A DNA stretch of 64,000 bases from Phalacrocorax aristotelis (Eukaryota > Chordata > Aves > Suliformes > Phalacrocoracidae), in the NCBI RefSeq assembly GCF_949628215.1, contig NW_027441273.1:1-64000 (forward strand), given 5' to 3'. Of the stretch, positions 35,723 through 47,503 are shown piece by piece. The first letter of the stretch is position 1; every line of letters begins with the position of its first letter. The position numbers and the translations under genes were made by a program. Under the pieces are notes generated by a model, which saw nothing but the letters and a program-made list of their open reading frames with translations, made no database searches and was not told the origin of the DNA.

Positions 35723-37821
35723 GGCCCAAAAGAAAAAATAAAATTTTGCAGCAGGTAAGGAAAGAGAGGGGGCCGGGGGAGAGACAGGGAGGGCCCAGGA
35801 CGCACAAGAGAGGCAACGGGGCCCCACTGGCCCAGGACTCACCGCGACTCTCGCTCTCAGCGCTGCTGGCACAATTTAGCCGTTCAGATGCTTCTTTCCC
35901 CTCCTCTCCTCCCTGCCTCTTCTGCAGCTCCAGACTCTAGGCCGACCTCCACCTGAAGAGGATACGTGGGTGTCTTACCGCTCTTACGAGACGAGGCTTC
36001 CTCGGCACGTAGCCTAGCTCGCTCGTGCACTACACGCCCGTACCCAACTCCGGGTTACGCGTACGGACCCTGCGGTGCACGTTGGTGGCCTGGCCCGCTG
36101 CGGACTATGAAGGGGGATCCTTCCTCCCTCACCTGCAGGGACAGGCTCTCTCTTGCCTGCAGCAGGAAGGCAGCTGGCAGCCAGAGCGCCTTCAGTTTCT
36201 TCTGCTTTACCTTTCGTTGGCGTCTCCAGCTTCAGCCGAGGCAGCTCCTCTCCACAGCCGGGAAGGGCTCTGTGTGTCCCTTTTCGCCCCGGTGCTGCGA
36301 GGATGGCAAAGCCGGGCAGAGAGAAGCCACGCAAGCCTGAGACGGCCGCAGTCAACGGCATCCCCGGGGGAAGGACAGACAACCACGTCCTCAGCACGGT
36401 CTCTGGGAGAGGGAAAGAAGAAACAGCGACCGTCATTACCGTCGATCGACCCTGACCAAAGCCCCTCCTTGCGCAGGGGCTTCCGGACACAGCGCCCCTT
36501 CCCCGCGCTACTGCTACGGGCCCCTGCGCCGAGGGGGAATCCAGTGCGCTTGAGGGCCGGCTCGCTGCCTTCACGACAGGGCCTGGGGGCGGCCAAGGGC
36601 TACGCAGCACGCTTCAGGGGAGGTGCCGGGGCTGGGGGCAGGCACACGGGGCAAGGGGGGGCCAGGGGAGGCTGAGCGGGAGCTCCGGCGAGCCGGGGAG
36701 GCGGCCATCATCTGCGCCCTGGGCACGGGGAAAAGGTCCTCCTCCTTTCCCTCTTCCCTTCTGTCAGCTCCCGGGGAACTCACCGCTTCTCGGGGAGCGG
36801 CCGCACCCGGAAGCCCCCAGAAATCAACACGAATCCAACCCCAAAAATACACCGCGCCTACCGTACGCGGCACGGCCGCCCGGCACCCGAGCGCCGGAAG
36901 ACCGCGCCTCCCGCCACGCCCCGGCGAACCACGTGACAGCGCCGGCAGCCACTGCGCCTGGACTACACCTCCCGGCATGCTCTGCGGCACAACACGGCCG
37001 CCCGGCAGCCGCTCGCCGCAAGGACTACACCTCCCGGCATGCTCTGCGCCACAACACGGCCGCCCGGCAGCCGCGCCCCACAAGGACTACACCTCCCGGC
37101 ATGCTCTGCGCCACAACACGGCCGCACGGCCACCCGGCAGGCGCACCACCACAGCTCCCGGCACGCCGCCAGCCCGCCCTCCCCGCTCTCGGACCCTACG
37201 GGCCACCGTCCCTCCCGCCGATGCACCCGGAAGCCCCACCGAGCCCTCAGCACAGCCTCGCTCTCCCCACCGCCCGCTCCGACCCGGCGCTGCCCCGCCG
37301 CAGCCCTCCTCGGGGCTTGACCCGGGACGCAGCGCTCCACCACCCAGCCCCCGCTCACCTCCTCCCTCGCTACAGTCGCAGCCCGCTGACGCTCGGCCAC
37401 AGCTCCGCTCCGCTCCGCCCTCGGCTCACACTGGCCCCCCGGAGCCGGGCACCACCCCTTTTCCAGGGAGGAGCCGGCACCGTCAGCCCCACCGCCCGCA
37501 CCTGGGGCTCCTCCATCCAGACCCCGCCCACAGCTGAGGCGCAGCAGCAACGGGGGGCCCCCTCCCCTCACCCCCACAGTGCACCACCTCCTCCCCTGGG
37601 CTCCATCACAGCCCCTTGCCCCACGCAAAGGCAGCGCAAACGCAGCCCTGAGGGCAAAGGAGAGGGCAGGTGTCTGTGCAGGCGCACACGCGTAACAAGT
37701 CCCTGGAGCCATTCGTGGCTCAGGGTCCCCAACGCTCCCCCTGCCCCAAGGCCACCTCGGCCGCCGTTGCCGCAGCCGCACGGAGCTGGTGTTGGCTGCG
37801 ATAGTGCTCATTTTCTCCACA
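35723..37821. promoter_or_regulatory. GC-rich promoter-like block, unit 4
   Basis: Counterpart of 5331-7428. Private changes near 36354-36370 (GTCAACGGCATCC and one extra G) break the frame of the 123-codon ORF seen in units 1-3, which argues against that ORF being under constraint. Confidence 0.65.
36962..37166 (+). repeat. 62-bp tandem repeat of ZNF143/SBS-type sites, unit 4
   Basis: Motifs at 36962, 37024 and 37086 intact, degenerate copy at 37148. Confidence 0.85.
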
Positions 37822-38363
37822 GTAGCTAGGAAGGGATACGTTTTGGATTTATGCTCAAAACACCGTTAATAATGTAGAGATGTTTTCGTTCTTGCTGAGC
37901 ACTGCTTCCACAGTCAGAGCCTCTTCTGGTTCTCTCAGTGCCCCACCAGCAAGTAGGCTGGGAGAGGACACAGCTGGGAAAGCTTTCCCAGCTAACTGAC
38001 CAAAGGGATATTCCATACCATTTGACACCATGCTCAGCACACGCAGCTGGGGGAAGAAGGGGGAGTCCTTGGGGGAGGGGGGGGGGGCAGGGGCTACGGC
38101 ATTTCTCTCCCTAAGTAACCGTTACACATGACAGCCCTGCTTTCCCAGAAACAGCTCAACACCTGCCCGCCGAAAAGGAGGAGTGAATTAATTCCTTGCT
38201 TTGCTTCCACGCACAGCTTTTGCTTTACCTATTAAACAGTCTTGATCTCAACCCATGATTTTTCTCACTCTTACCCTTCCAGCTCTCTCCCCCAGCCCAC
38301 TGAGGGTGGAGCGAGCAAGCAGCTCCCTGGTGCAGAGTTGCCAGCTGGGGCTAAGCCACGGCA
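37822..38363 (+). mobile_element. Avian ERV LTR, unit 4
   Basis: Same LTR and orientation as at 7429-7970. Confidence 0.75.
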
Positions 38364-40071
38364 CGCGCTTGTCCTGATTTGGCAGGGAACGGACCGTCCG
38401 TCGCCTGGCTCCTGGAGCGACGGGCTGCTGGGCAGAGGGGGAGGCCACCAAAGGTGAGGAGCAGGGCACGGGACAGTAGGAAGAGAGAAGAGAAGAGCGG
38501 CATCCGGCTGGACGGGGCGGGGGGGACGTGTGTGCGTGTAGTGAGAAGGCACGAGGCAGGGAACAGGACGGCCAGAGAAGGACAGGGAGCCTGACGGAGG
38601 TGGAGATAAAAGCAGCAGAGAGAGGGGAAGAGAGGCAGCAGAAAGAGGGAAGAGCAGGACACAGACCAACAAAGAAGGAAGAGGAGCAGGCTGGAGACGC
38701 ACAAAGAACCTGGGGCAGGCAGCACGACAGCGAGGGAGGAAAGAAGAATAGGGGCAGGAAGCTGGACCGAGCGAGATGGAGACAGACAAGATAAGCGACA
38801 AGAACAGGGCAGAAAGGGAAGAATGAAGCCACGGGGACAGGGAGCCGAGACAGCCAACGACAGAGGGAAGGGGCCAGGGAGGGAACACCACAAAACAAAC
38901 CACGGGGCTACGTGGTACAGAGCACGAGAAGGCAGAGAATTAAGAATTAGGGACAGGGAGCCAGAAAAACAACAACAAAACAACACCCAAAACAAAGGGA
39001 GATGGGGAGCAAAAGGAATCGCAATGCGTACAGAAAGAAGAGAGAAACAACTCTAAAACAGGGTCACGGGGAAGCCAGAGACAGCAAGATGGAGAAAGGA
39101 CAAAAGCTACAGGCTACAGGGCAGAGAGGGAAGAATTAATGAATAGACGCAGAGAGCTGGGCAGAAAGAGGTGGAGAAAGGCTGACGATCACACGGCCAA
39201 CAGGGAAGAGAGAAGAGAGGGAGGAATTTTAAAAACAGGGGCAAGAAGCCAGAGAGAGGGAGAGAGAGGCAACACTAAAATGGGGACAAGCCACAGGGCG
39301 GCGAGGAGGGAACCGATGAATAAGAACAGGAGACCAAAGAGAACACAACGTAGAATGGAAAAAAGGAACAGCGGCCCAACAGGGAAGGAGGAATTAAAGA
39401 TCAGGCACTGGGAGGCAGACAGAGACAAACGAAGAAACAAGTGGAAAAAAAAAAAAACCAAAAACACAACAACAGCAATGGGCTACAAAGACAGACAGAG
39501 AGGGAAGAAATAAAACATCGCAGCAAGGAGCTGCACAGAGAGAGATGAGGACAAACAAATAGCACGGGTCTACGTGACAGAGAACGTGGAATTAGAACAC
39601 AGAGAGAGGGAGCGCGACAGAGAGAGAGGCCGAGAGAAAAATCTAGACGGGCTACAGCGGGCAGAGGCAGGAATTAAAACCTAGGGACAGGGAGCTGGAC
39701 AGAGAGAGACGGAGATCACAGGGAACAGCGGCGGGTGCAGGAAGAACAGGAATTCATGAACAGGGAAAGGGAGCTGGACAGAGAAGAACTCAGAAAGGCA
39801 AGAACAGTAGCAGGGTACAGAGCAGACGAATTAAAAAGCGCGGCGGGAGCGTTGAGGCAGACAGAGAGATTAAGAAAAAAGTCACGGGCTACGTGGCAAA
39901 GCAGGAGGAATTCAGAAACGGGGATGGCAACCAAGGGAGAGTGAGCTGCTGAAGGATAACGGGCATTCAAAGTGAGGGACGGGGAGCTGGGAAAAGCGAG
40001 GCAGAGAAAAACAGAATCACAGAGAGAATCAAACAAAGCCAAAAAAGAAGAAACTGAACAACAGGAACAGG
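38364..40071 (+). repeat. Purine-rich block with 83-90-bp minisatellite, unit 4 (type B)
   Basis: Type-B variants as in unit 2, plus private changes near 38775-38785 (GCGAGATGGAGACAGAC). Ends in CAGG (40068-40071). Confidence 0.75.
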
Positions 40072-40599
40072 TGTAACCAAAGCGATGAAATCAACCAACC
40101 AGAGACGGTGTTCCATTACGGGAACATGGAGCGTACGAATCGGTGTGTCTGTCGATCTGCATTTTAGTCACTAGGCGATCGTTAACGTCAACAGAACAAC
40201 AGACAACGTGCTTCTGTCAGAAAAGGATGACAAAACGCGGTTTCGTGGAGCGGACTGAGAAAACTAGCCAAGACCGCCAAGATTAAGAGCCAAGAAGGCA
40301 AAAGGCAATTCTGGCAGGGGGAGATCGCGACCACCGACTCACGGACCACCACCGAGCCTGCGCAGTAATTTACATACGGAACGAGCAAGTTTGTACCGAT
40401 CAGTAGACAGGGCAATAATGACTATGTATGAATACCTAAAATTTTGATCTACAAATTGTACAGGAAAGGTGCGTGAGGTACGCACGCCAGGAGGAACGAT
40501 CCCCCGTGCGTCTGGCACTGTGAATAAAGAATGCCTGCTCTTTAATACTAGATTTGTGTTGAATAGATATTTCTGATTTTACCGCGTTTTTCGGTAACA
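40072..40599 (+). repeat. 5' LTR, copy 5 (528 bp)
   Basis: TGTAACC start; type-B variants; private change TAGTCACTAGG near 40167. Confidence 0.92.
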
Positions 40600-41101
40600 G
40601 TTTTGGCACCCCAGATGGGACCCTGCTTTTGAATCTCGACGGATCCGCGGGACCGTGGGACCTGCAGCCAGCCCCAAGGAATTCTCGGGGAGAGCTTCCG
40701 ATCCCCAGGCCAGAGAATTCTGAGCAAGATCCCTTGGACTGAAGTAAACAAGGCATTCTTTTAAGAAGAAACTTAGGTAGAATAATACGTGGGGTTAGCT
40801 TCCCACATAGGATAGGATAGTGGGTTTGAGTCCCACGGGCCTGCCCGTAAGGCGCGGCAAAAGCCACGCAGGGTTGGGGCCAAGAGGTACCTCGGTTGGT
40901 AAGTCTCTGCTAGGCGAAAGCCTGTGGAGCGGGACCCGAGGGTAGGGGGGTCTTCAACAGGGGGTTGAAGTCTCCAGGGATATCTAGCAGGGCGCTACAG
41001 ATCCCAGTGGCGGATTTCCAGTGAGACCTCTAACGGGGGTTGGAGTCCCTCTGACTACTATTTGCGATAGCGCACAATCACAACTACTAGTTGACTGGGA
41101 G

Positions 41102-41993
41102 ATGGGAGCATTTCTGAGTAAGAAACCTATCCCACAGAGAACACCTTTGGGATGTATTTTGAAGCACTGGAAAGACATCGGGGGTGATGACCTACTAACT
41201 CGGAAACCATTAATTGAATATTGCAATCATTGGTGGCCAACGTATCAATTGGAAGGTGGGCACAAATGGCCAGAACATGAGACATTGCAATATCGTACCA
41301 TCTTGCAATTAATGTTGTTTTGTAAAAAGGGAAGGCAAATGGGAAGAAGTGGCATATGTTGATTTGTTCTTTACACTGTGGAACCATCCAGCGTGGCAGA
41401 AACAGCGTGAGGTATGTCCACAGGATTCTACGGCAATGTTTTTGGAGAGAGGAAAATGTGGTGAGAACTTGAAGTGTTGCTCTACTTGTGATACTGGATA
41501 CTTCACTTGATGGAACTGACAAGAAAATAGTATTGAATACAGCCAGAAGACAGGTGCAGGGAGCACATGCTAACAGGAATTTACAGAGAACAATTAATAA
41601 GAATTTTCCATCTACAAATCCCGAGTGGGACCCTAATCAGCCAGGACCCAGGGGAATGTTGACTAGATGTCAGAGAGAGATTTTATTTGGAGTAAGACAC
41701 GCAATGCCAAAAGCAATAAATGGGTCAAAATTTATGAAGCGAGACAAGAATTAAAGGAGTCCCCTTCAGCCTTTATGGAAAGACTGAAGGTGACTGCCAG
41801 AAAATATACTCATTTGAACGCAGAAAAACCAGAAAAAGCAATTCAGTTGGTCTCTATATTCATAAGACAATCAGCCCCAGATAGTGGGGGGGGGAGAAGA
41901 AACCTTCAGAAGCTAGAAGAACCTGAATCCAGAGATCTGGGTAAAATGCTTGAAGTAGCTTGGCATGAAGGAGACCAGGGGAATCAACCCTAG
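41102..41993 (+). pseudogene. gag: gag pseudogene, copy 5
   Basis: As copy 2; no private lesion seen. Confidence 0.85.
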
Positions 41994-44900
41994 CTGAACA
42001 CCTGGTTACACTGAAGCTAGGGAATGAAGAAATAGAATTTTTGGTAGATACGGGAGCCACTTCTTTGGTATTGAATACACGTAAAGAGAAATTTAATCAT
42101 AAATCCGGAGGTGGTGTTAGTGCGACAGGGCAAAGAAAAATTAGCCCCTCTCAGAGCCATTAAAGTTTAAATTGGAGAAGCAATGGGCAACTCACCAATT
42201 TCTGTATATGCCTGAATGTCCACTGCCTCTGTTATGATGAGATCTATTAAGTAAATTAGATGCTCAAGTAACTTTTAAAGATGGAGAGATTAAATTACTA
42301 ATACCAGAATCAAAAGCCACAGAGGCGAGAGCGTTTGTGTTACAGGATTCCTCCAGGGAGGAACAGGTTCCCGAAGAAGTGGAAAACGTAGTAATTCCTT
42401 TGGTTTGAGCGAGCGGAGCTCCGGAGCGATCTAAGTGGGCAGAGCCGGTAAAAGTAACCTTAAAGCCTGGAGCCAAGCCGGTAAGACAAAAACAATACCC
42501 TATTAAGCGAGAGGCTCAAGAAGGATTAGAGAAGTTAATTATAAAATTTTTCAGAATATGAGCTTTTAGTGGAATGTGAATCAGAATATAGTACTCCTGT
42601 GTCGCCAGTAAAGAAATCTAGAGGCAAAGAGTATTAGCTAGTTCACCATTTAAGGGCTATATATCAGGTGGCCCAAGACATACATCCGGTAGTAGCTAAT
42701 CCATACACTTTACTGACCTCTTTTAAAGGAGGAGCATAAATGGTTTACTGTACTAGATTTGAAGGATGCCTTCTTTTGCATACCTCCAGGCATAAAAAGT
42801 CAAAGCCTATTTGCTTTGGAATGGGAAAGCCCCACCACAGAATGAAAGACACAGCTACCATGGACCGTACTTACACAAGGATTTAAAATTAGTCCTACGA
42901 TATTTGGGACTCAGCTGGCAAGAAAAAAATTAGAAATATAGAAATGTATAGAAAAAACAGAACCCAGGGAGAGGCATATTGTTACAGAATGCAGGTGACA
43001 TTCTGATAGTGGCAGAAAGTAAAGAATAATGTTTTGAAATTTTTAAATTTTCTGGGCCAAGGAAGATGCAGAGTTTCCAGAAACAAAACCCAAATAGGAG
43101 AAGCAGCAGCCATTTATTTAGGATTTGAAATATCTCAAAGACAAAGACAATTAGAAAGTGAAAAGAAAGAAACTATTTGTCAAATTCCCAAACCTAGCGG
43201 CCCAAAGGAATTGAGAGCTTTTCTGAAAATAGTGAAATGGCGTCAGCTCTGGATTCTGAACTACAGACTCTATGTAAAACCATTATATGAGGCATTGAAA
43301 GAATCAAAGGATAAATATTTAACCCGGACGCCCGAATGCCAAACGGCATTCAAAGAACTGAAAAGAGCCTCGATGATGGCCCCTGCATTAGGCCTACCTG
43401 ATTTCGCTAAACCTTTTGAGTTGTTTGTCCACGAAAGACAACATTTAGCCCTTGGAGTGCTGACACAGCGACTGGGAACCTGGAAGAGACCTGTGGGCTA
43501 CTTCTCCAAACAACTCGACCACGCGAGTAAAAGACGGCCTAGGTGTTTACGGGCAGTAGCAACAACAGCGCTGCCGATCCAGGAAGCCCCAAAGTTAACA
43601 ATGGGACAGAAGATGACAGTATGTGTCCCGCACATAGCGGTGACTGTTTTAGGACAAAAGGGGGGTCGTTGGCTATCCCTTAGCAGAATGTTGAAATATC
43701 AAGTTGTTCTGTTAGAACAAGACGATGTGGAATCGAAGACTACTGCTATACTGAATCCTGCTACGTTTTTAACAACAGAAAACCTTACGGACAATTTCGA
43801 ACACGATCGCTTGCTAACTATTGAACAAGTCTATTCCAGCAGACCAGACCTGAGACACAAACCTCTGGGAAAATCCTGATCTGGAGTTGTTTACAGATGG
43901 AAGAAGCTCTGGGCGAGAAGAGAAGCGAATGGCCGGATATGCTGTCGTTATCGCCGCCGAGGGAACGGAGTCAGGGGTGCTGCCTGCAAACACCTCAGCA
44001 CAGAAAGCAGCATTGGTAGCATTGAAGCGAGCTCTGCGAATGGCAGAAGGACAAAGGATAAATATCTAGACTGATTCCAAACATGCATTTGGTGTGATCC
44101 ACGATCATGGAGCTATTGGGAAGGAGAAAGGACTGCCATCAGCCCAAAAATCATCGATACAGCATAAAGACGACATTCTCCAACTTCCGGAAGATGTGCA
44201 GAAACCAAAAGAAGTGGCGGTAAAGCGTTGCAAAGCTCATCAATTCGGCCAGATGGCTGTAAACATAAGCAAACGATTGACAGATAAAGCTGCAAAGAGG
44301 ACTGCAGAGCAAGGTATCCTTGCGCTAGTACCGGTAAAACAGATCAGAATTCCAAAGTTGAAACCGAGATATAATAAATTGGATGAGCAATTAGCAGAAC
44401 AATTGGAAACATCACAAAACACAGAGAGGTGGTAGATAACACCAGAAAAACAAGTAATAATAATAACAACCCCACAAGTTATGACAGAACTTGAAAAGAA
44501 AAGCATGAGCAAACACATTGGGGTGTAGACGCTACGGTTTTGAGTTTAAAAACATCTGTAGCGTGTGTAGGCATGACAAGAATAGTTAAACCCATAGTAG
44601 CTAAGCGTCCAATCTGTCCTAGAAATAATCCCCTGAACCAAAGGAAACCACCTTTAGGAGTAACAAAACAAAAAATTCTCCCGGAAATTATTAGCAAATT
44701 AAGTTCTCTGAGTTACCCAGACAAAATAGATATAGCAGTATTTGTTAGTGCTGATTGACAAATTTTCTAGATGGCCAGAAGCTTTCTCGTGCTGCACCAA
44801 CAAAGCTAGAGTAGTAGTTAAAACGTTGCTGAAAGAAATAATACCAAGATTTAGAGTGCCAACGGGAATGTCCTCTGATAGAGCACCACATTTTTTTGCA

Positions 44901-45011
44901 GAGGTAGTTCAACAAATTAATAAAATTTTGGGTAGAAAATGGGACCTGCATACACCCTGGAGACCACAATCAAGTGAAAACTTTGAGAAGATGAACCAAA
45001 CGCCGAACTGA
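41994..45011 (+). pseudogene. pol: pro-pol pseudogene, copy 5
   Basis: As copy 2, with one private Thr-to-Ala change in the RNase H stretch near 43953. Integrase core 44742-45011. Confidence 0.9.
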
Positions 45012-45085
45012 CATAGTGGAATATTATTGATCTAGGATGGAAGTATTGAGAAAATTATTATTTCAGAACTTCCATACGGGGGAAA

Positions 45086-45643
45086 TGTAACCAAAGCGAT
45101 GAAATCAACCAACCAGAGACAGTGTTCCATTACGGGAACATGGAGCGTACGAATCAGCGCATCCGTCGATCTGCATTTTAGTCCCTAGGCGATCGTTAAT
45201 GCGAACAGAACAGACGATGTGCTTCTGTCAGAAAAGGATGACAAAACGCGGTTTCGTGGAGCGGACTGAGAAAACTAGCCAAGAAGGTAAAAAGGTAATT
45301 CCTTTACGCAGGGGGAGATCGCGACCACCGACTCACAGACCACCACCGACCCAAGTAATACCGCCTACTCAGAAGAGAACAACGGAAGAGGACAACCGAG
45401 CCTGCGCAGCGATTTACATACGGAACGAGCAAGTTTGTACCGATCAGTAGACAGGACAATAATGAATATGTATGAATACGTAAAATTTTGATCTACAAAT
45501 TGAACGGGAAAGGTGCGTGAGGTACGCACGCCAGGAGGAGCGATCCCCCGTGCATCCGGCGCCGTGAATAAAGAATGCCTGCTCTTTAATACTAAATTGG
45601 CGTTGAGGAGTCGTTTCCGATTTTACCGCGTTTTTCGGTAACA
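45086..45643 (+). repeat. 3' LTR, copy 5 (558 bp)
   Basis: Type-B variants, with private changes near 45461-45470 (AATAATGAATATG). Followed by CAGG (45644-45647). Confidence 0.92.
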
Positions 45644-45857
45644 CAGGGAGTCAGACCAAGAGGGCCAGAGAAAGACAAAATACCGACAGGCTACAGGACA
45701 GAGCAGGAGGAATAAAAAAAACGGAGCCAGAGCCAGGCAGAGAGAGGCGGAGATAGAAAAAGGAGCCACAGGCTACAGGACAGAGAGAGGGAGGACTGAA
45801 AAAGACGGCGAGGCAGGGAGCCACTCAGAGCGAGATGGAGAGAGAAGGTGCGGGGGG
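45644..45857 (+). repeat. Purine-rich minisatellite stretch, unit 5
   Basis: Counterpart of 5118-5330 with one extra A near 45720. Confidence 0.7.
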
Positions 45858-46330
45858 GGCCCAAAAGAAAAAATAAAATTTTGCAGCAGGTAAGGAAAGA
45901 GAGGGGGCCGGGGGAGAGACAGGGAGGGCCCAGGACGCACAAGAGAGGCAACGGGGCCCCACTGGCCCAGGACTCACCGCGACTCTCGCTCTCAGCGCTG
46001 CTGGCACAATTTAGCCGTTCACATGCTTCTTTCCCCTTCTCTCCTCCCTGCCTCTTCTGCAGTTCCAGACTCTAGGCCGTCCTCCACCTGAAGAGAACAC
46101 ATGGGTGTCTTACCGCTCTTACGAGATGAGGCTTCCTCGGCACGTAGCCTAGCTCGCTCATGCTGGAGCTGGGAGCAGGCGCACTGGGCAAGGGGGGCCA
46201 GGGGAGGCTGAGGGGGAGCTCTGGTGAGCTGGAGAGTCGGCCATCTTCTGCACCCTGGGCAGGGGGAAAAGGTCATCATCCTCCTCCTCCTTTCCCTCTT
46301 CCCTTCTATCAGCTCCCAAGTAACTCCTAG
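45858..46330. repeat. Truncated and diverged GC-rich block: right edge of the array
   Basis: Near-identical to the other units up to about 46035, then clearly diverged (several changes in about 125 bp) up to about 46162. At that point the sequence jumps to text matching 6232-6380 of unit 1, so about 590 bp of the block is missing. Homology fades near 46325. The SBS repeats, the avian LTR and the purine block are absent. The minus-strand donor AGCG/GTAAGA (near 46110) is kept. Confidence 0.8.
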
Positions 46331-46640
46331 GGCTGCCCTCACCCACTCGCCTTTAGCATACCAGAAGCCTGCCTCGGCGGGTCGTTTGAAGCTTCCCATC
46401 CCACCAGCCCCAGTAGTGCAGGCACACAAGGAGACACCCCTGCACCCACCAAAGGCGCTCGCTCACCTCGCCGGCAGCCCTAGGCCTCACCCGACACAGG
46501 GAATCGTGTCCAACACACCACCACGCTGCAGCAGGAGCGGAGGAGGCCTTTCCTTACCAGGAAGCAGCAACGAGCACGGCGGCATCACCTCACAGGCACC
46601 GCAGCATCGCAGGGCTGTTACCTGCGGAGAGAGCAATGGG
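46331..46640. other. Single-copy flank, nothing recognised
   Basis: GC-moderate DNA between the array edge and the paralogous segment. No gene, repeat or RNA recognised. Confidence 0.5.
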
Positions 46641-47500
46641 GATCACAGGGACGCCACCGCGCGTGCGCGGCTCCCGGGCTCAGTACCCAATTCTGGTCGC
46701 TGGGCAGCAGCATTATCTGAATTACTCTTCTCGATTAATACCATCCAGAAACCGTAACTTGGCTGCATCCACAGAGCTTCTATTCCTCTGCACCTTTCCC
46801 CCTCGCAGCCCCAGCAGCGCCGTTCATTGCCTCTGCACCAAACAGCAAAGCGTCTCGAGCATTTGTCCTTTCCTCTCGACCGCTTAAAAACATCTGGTGC
46901 TTGCTACTGTCCATGCCACTGCCCCCCCCATGCCCGAGGGAGGAGAAGCAGCACAGCAAACCTGGGGAACAAGGTTGGGTTCCCCACCCCCGCAGAATAA
47001 GCCCCAGGAACTGCTGGTAGGCATGTGGCATCAGGGTTGTGATAGGGTTTTGTTTTGGTTTTCTTTTTTTCCCCGCCTTCTTTGCATAATGTAATAATTG
47101 GGGTTGCTTTTCCAAACTACTGAGTTCTGTGGGGACTTTTTGTGCTTTTACCCTACAAAAAATGGTCATTTTCACTTTCGGTTTTGTGCATGAGAATGGT
47201 TGGTGGGTGCTTTTAGGTGGTTGTTCCTTCCCCACCACCACCCTTTTTTTCCTTTCCAGCTGCACAAATCCAGCTGGAGTTGGCTTTCCCAGAAGCCCCA
47301 AGTTGTTTTCTTTCCACCAGAATTCTTTCTGTTTTTTCACCCCCCATTGCAGACCCAGAGTAAGGGGTTTGAGGTATTTTTGTGCCCAGGCAGCAGCTCC
47401 CAGGCTGCATAAGCAGCCCCACAGGGGGAAGTCCCCGTTTGAGGGAATCGGCCCCAAATTGGGATGGGAAAGTGAAGAGAAGGAGAAAAAACCCTGAATA
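46641..47500. repeat. Left paralogous segment (diverged copy of 58.4-61.7 kb)
   Basis: Collinear with the right segment: a single NRF1-like unit (CGCGCGTGCGCGG near 46658), then AGCCCCAGCAG (46808) and CTCGAGCATTT (46854), TTGCTTTTCCAAAC (47105), TTTTGTGCATGAGAATGGTT (47182), and a long match from about 47250 to 47470 (ATTGCAGACCCAGA, GGCAGCAGCTCCCAGGCTGC). The divergence points to an old duplication. Confidence 0.75.
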
Positions 47501-47503
47501 ACC
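46780..47503 (-). CDS. Open frame of unknown function, possible exon (paralogue at 61.2-61.6 kb)
   Basis: A minus-strand frame stays open for about 240 codons from an acceptor-like TTCTTTTTCAG (ending near 47504) to 46780. It has no ATG near its start; the first internal Met follows many codons later, so it would have to be a downstream exon. A GGAG/GTGAGT donor lies further upstream near 47562. In the right segment the same frame shows matching peptides (e.g. GLLGKPTPAGFVQLER) but is broken by a frameshift. No domain is recognised. It may be a gene fragment, a mobile-element remnant or chance. Confidence 0.25.

Larger units (their letters stand above)
40072..45643 (+). mobile_element. Defective gammaretrovirus-like provirus, array copy 5 (rightmost)
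   Basis: Complete provirus and the last of the array. Shared lesions as in copy 2. The 5' LTR is type B (canonical TGTAACC start); the 3' LTR also has type-B variants, so strict A/B alternation fails here. Confidence 0.95.

Noticed and set aside
1-40527. Array as an assembly duplication artefact
   Set aside because: Units 3 and 4 have private indels and substitutions (23503, 24441, 36363, 38775) relative to units 1 and 2, so they are not exact copies. The exact unit number still cannot be trusted without long reads.
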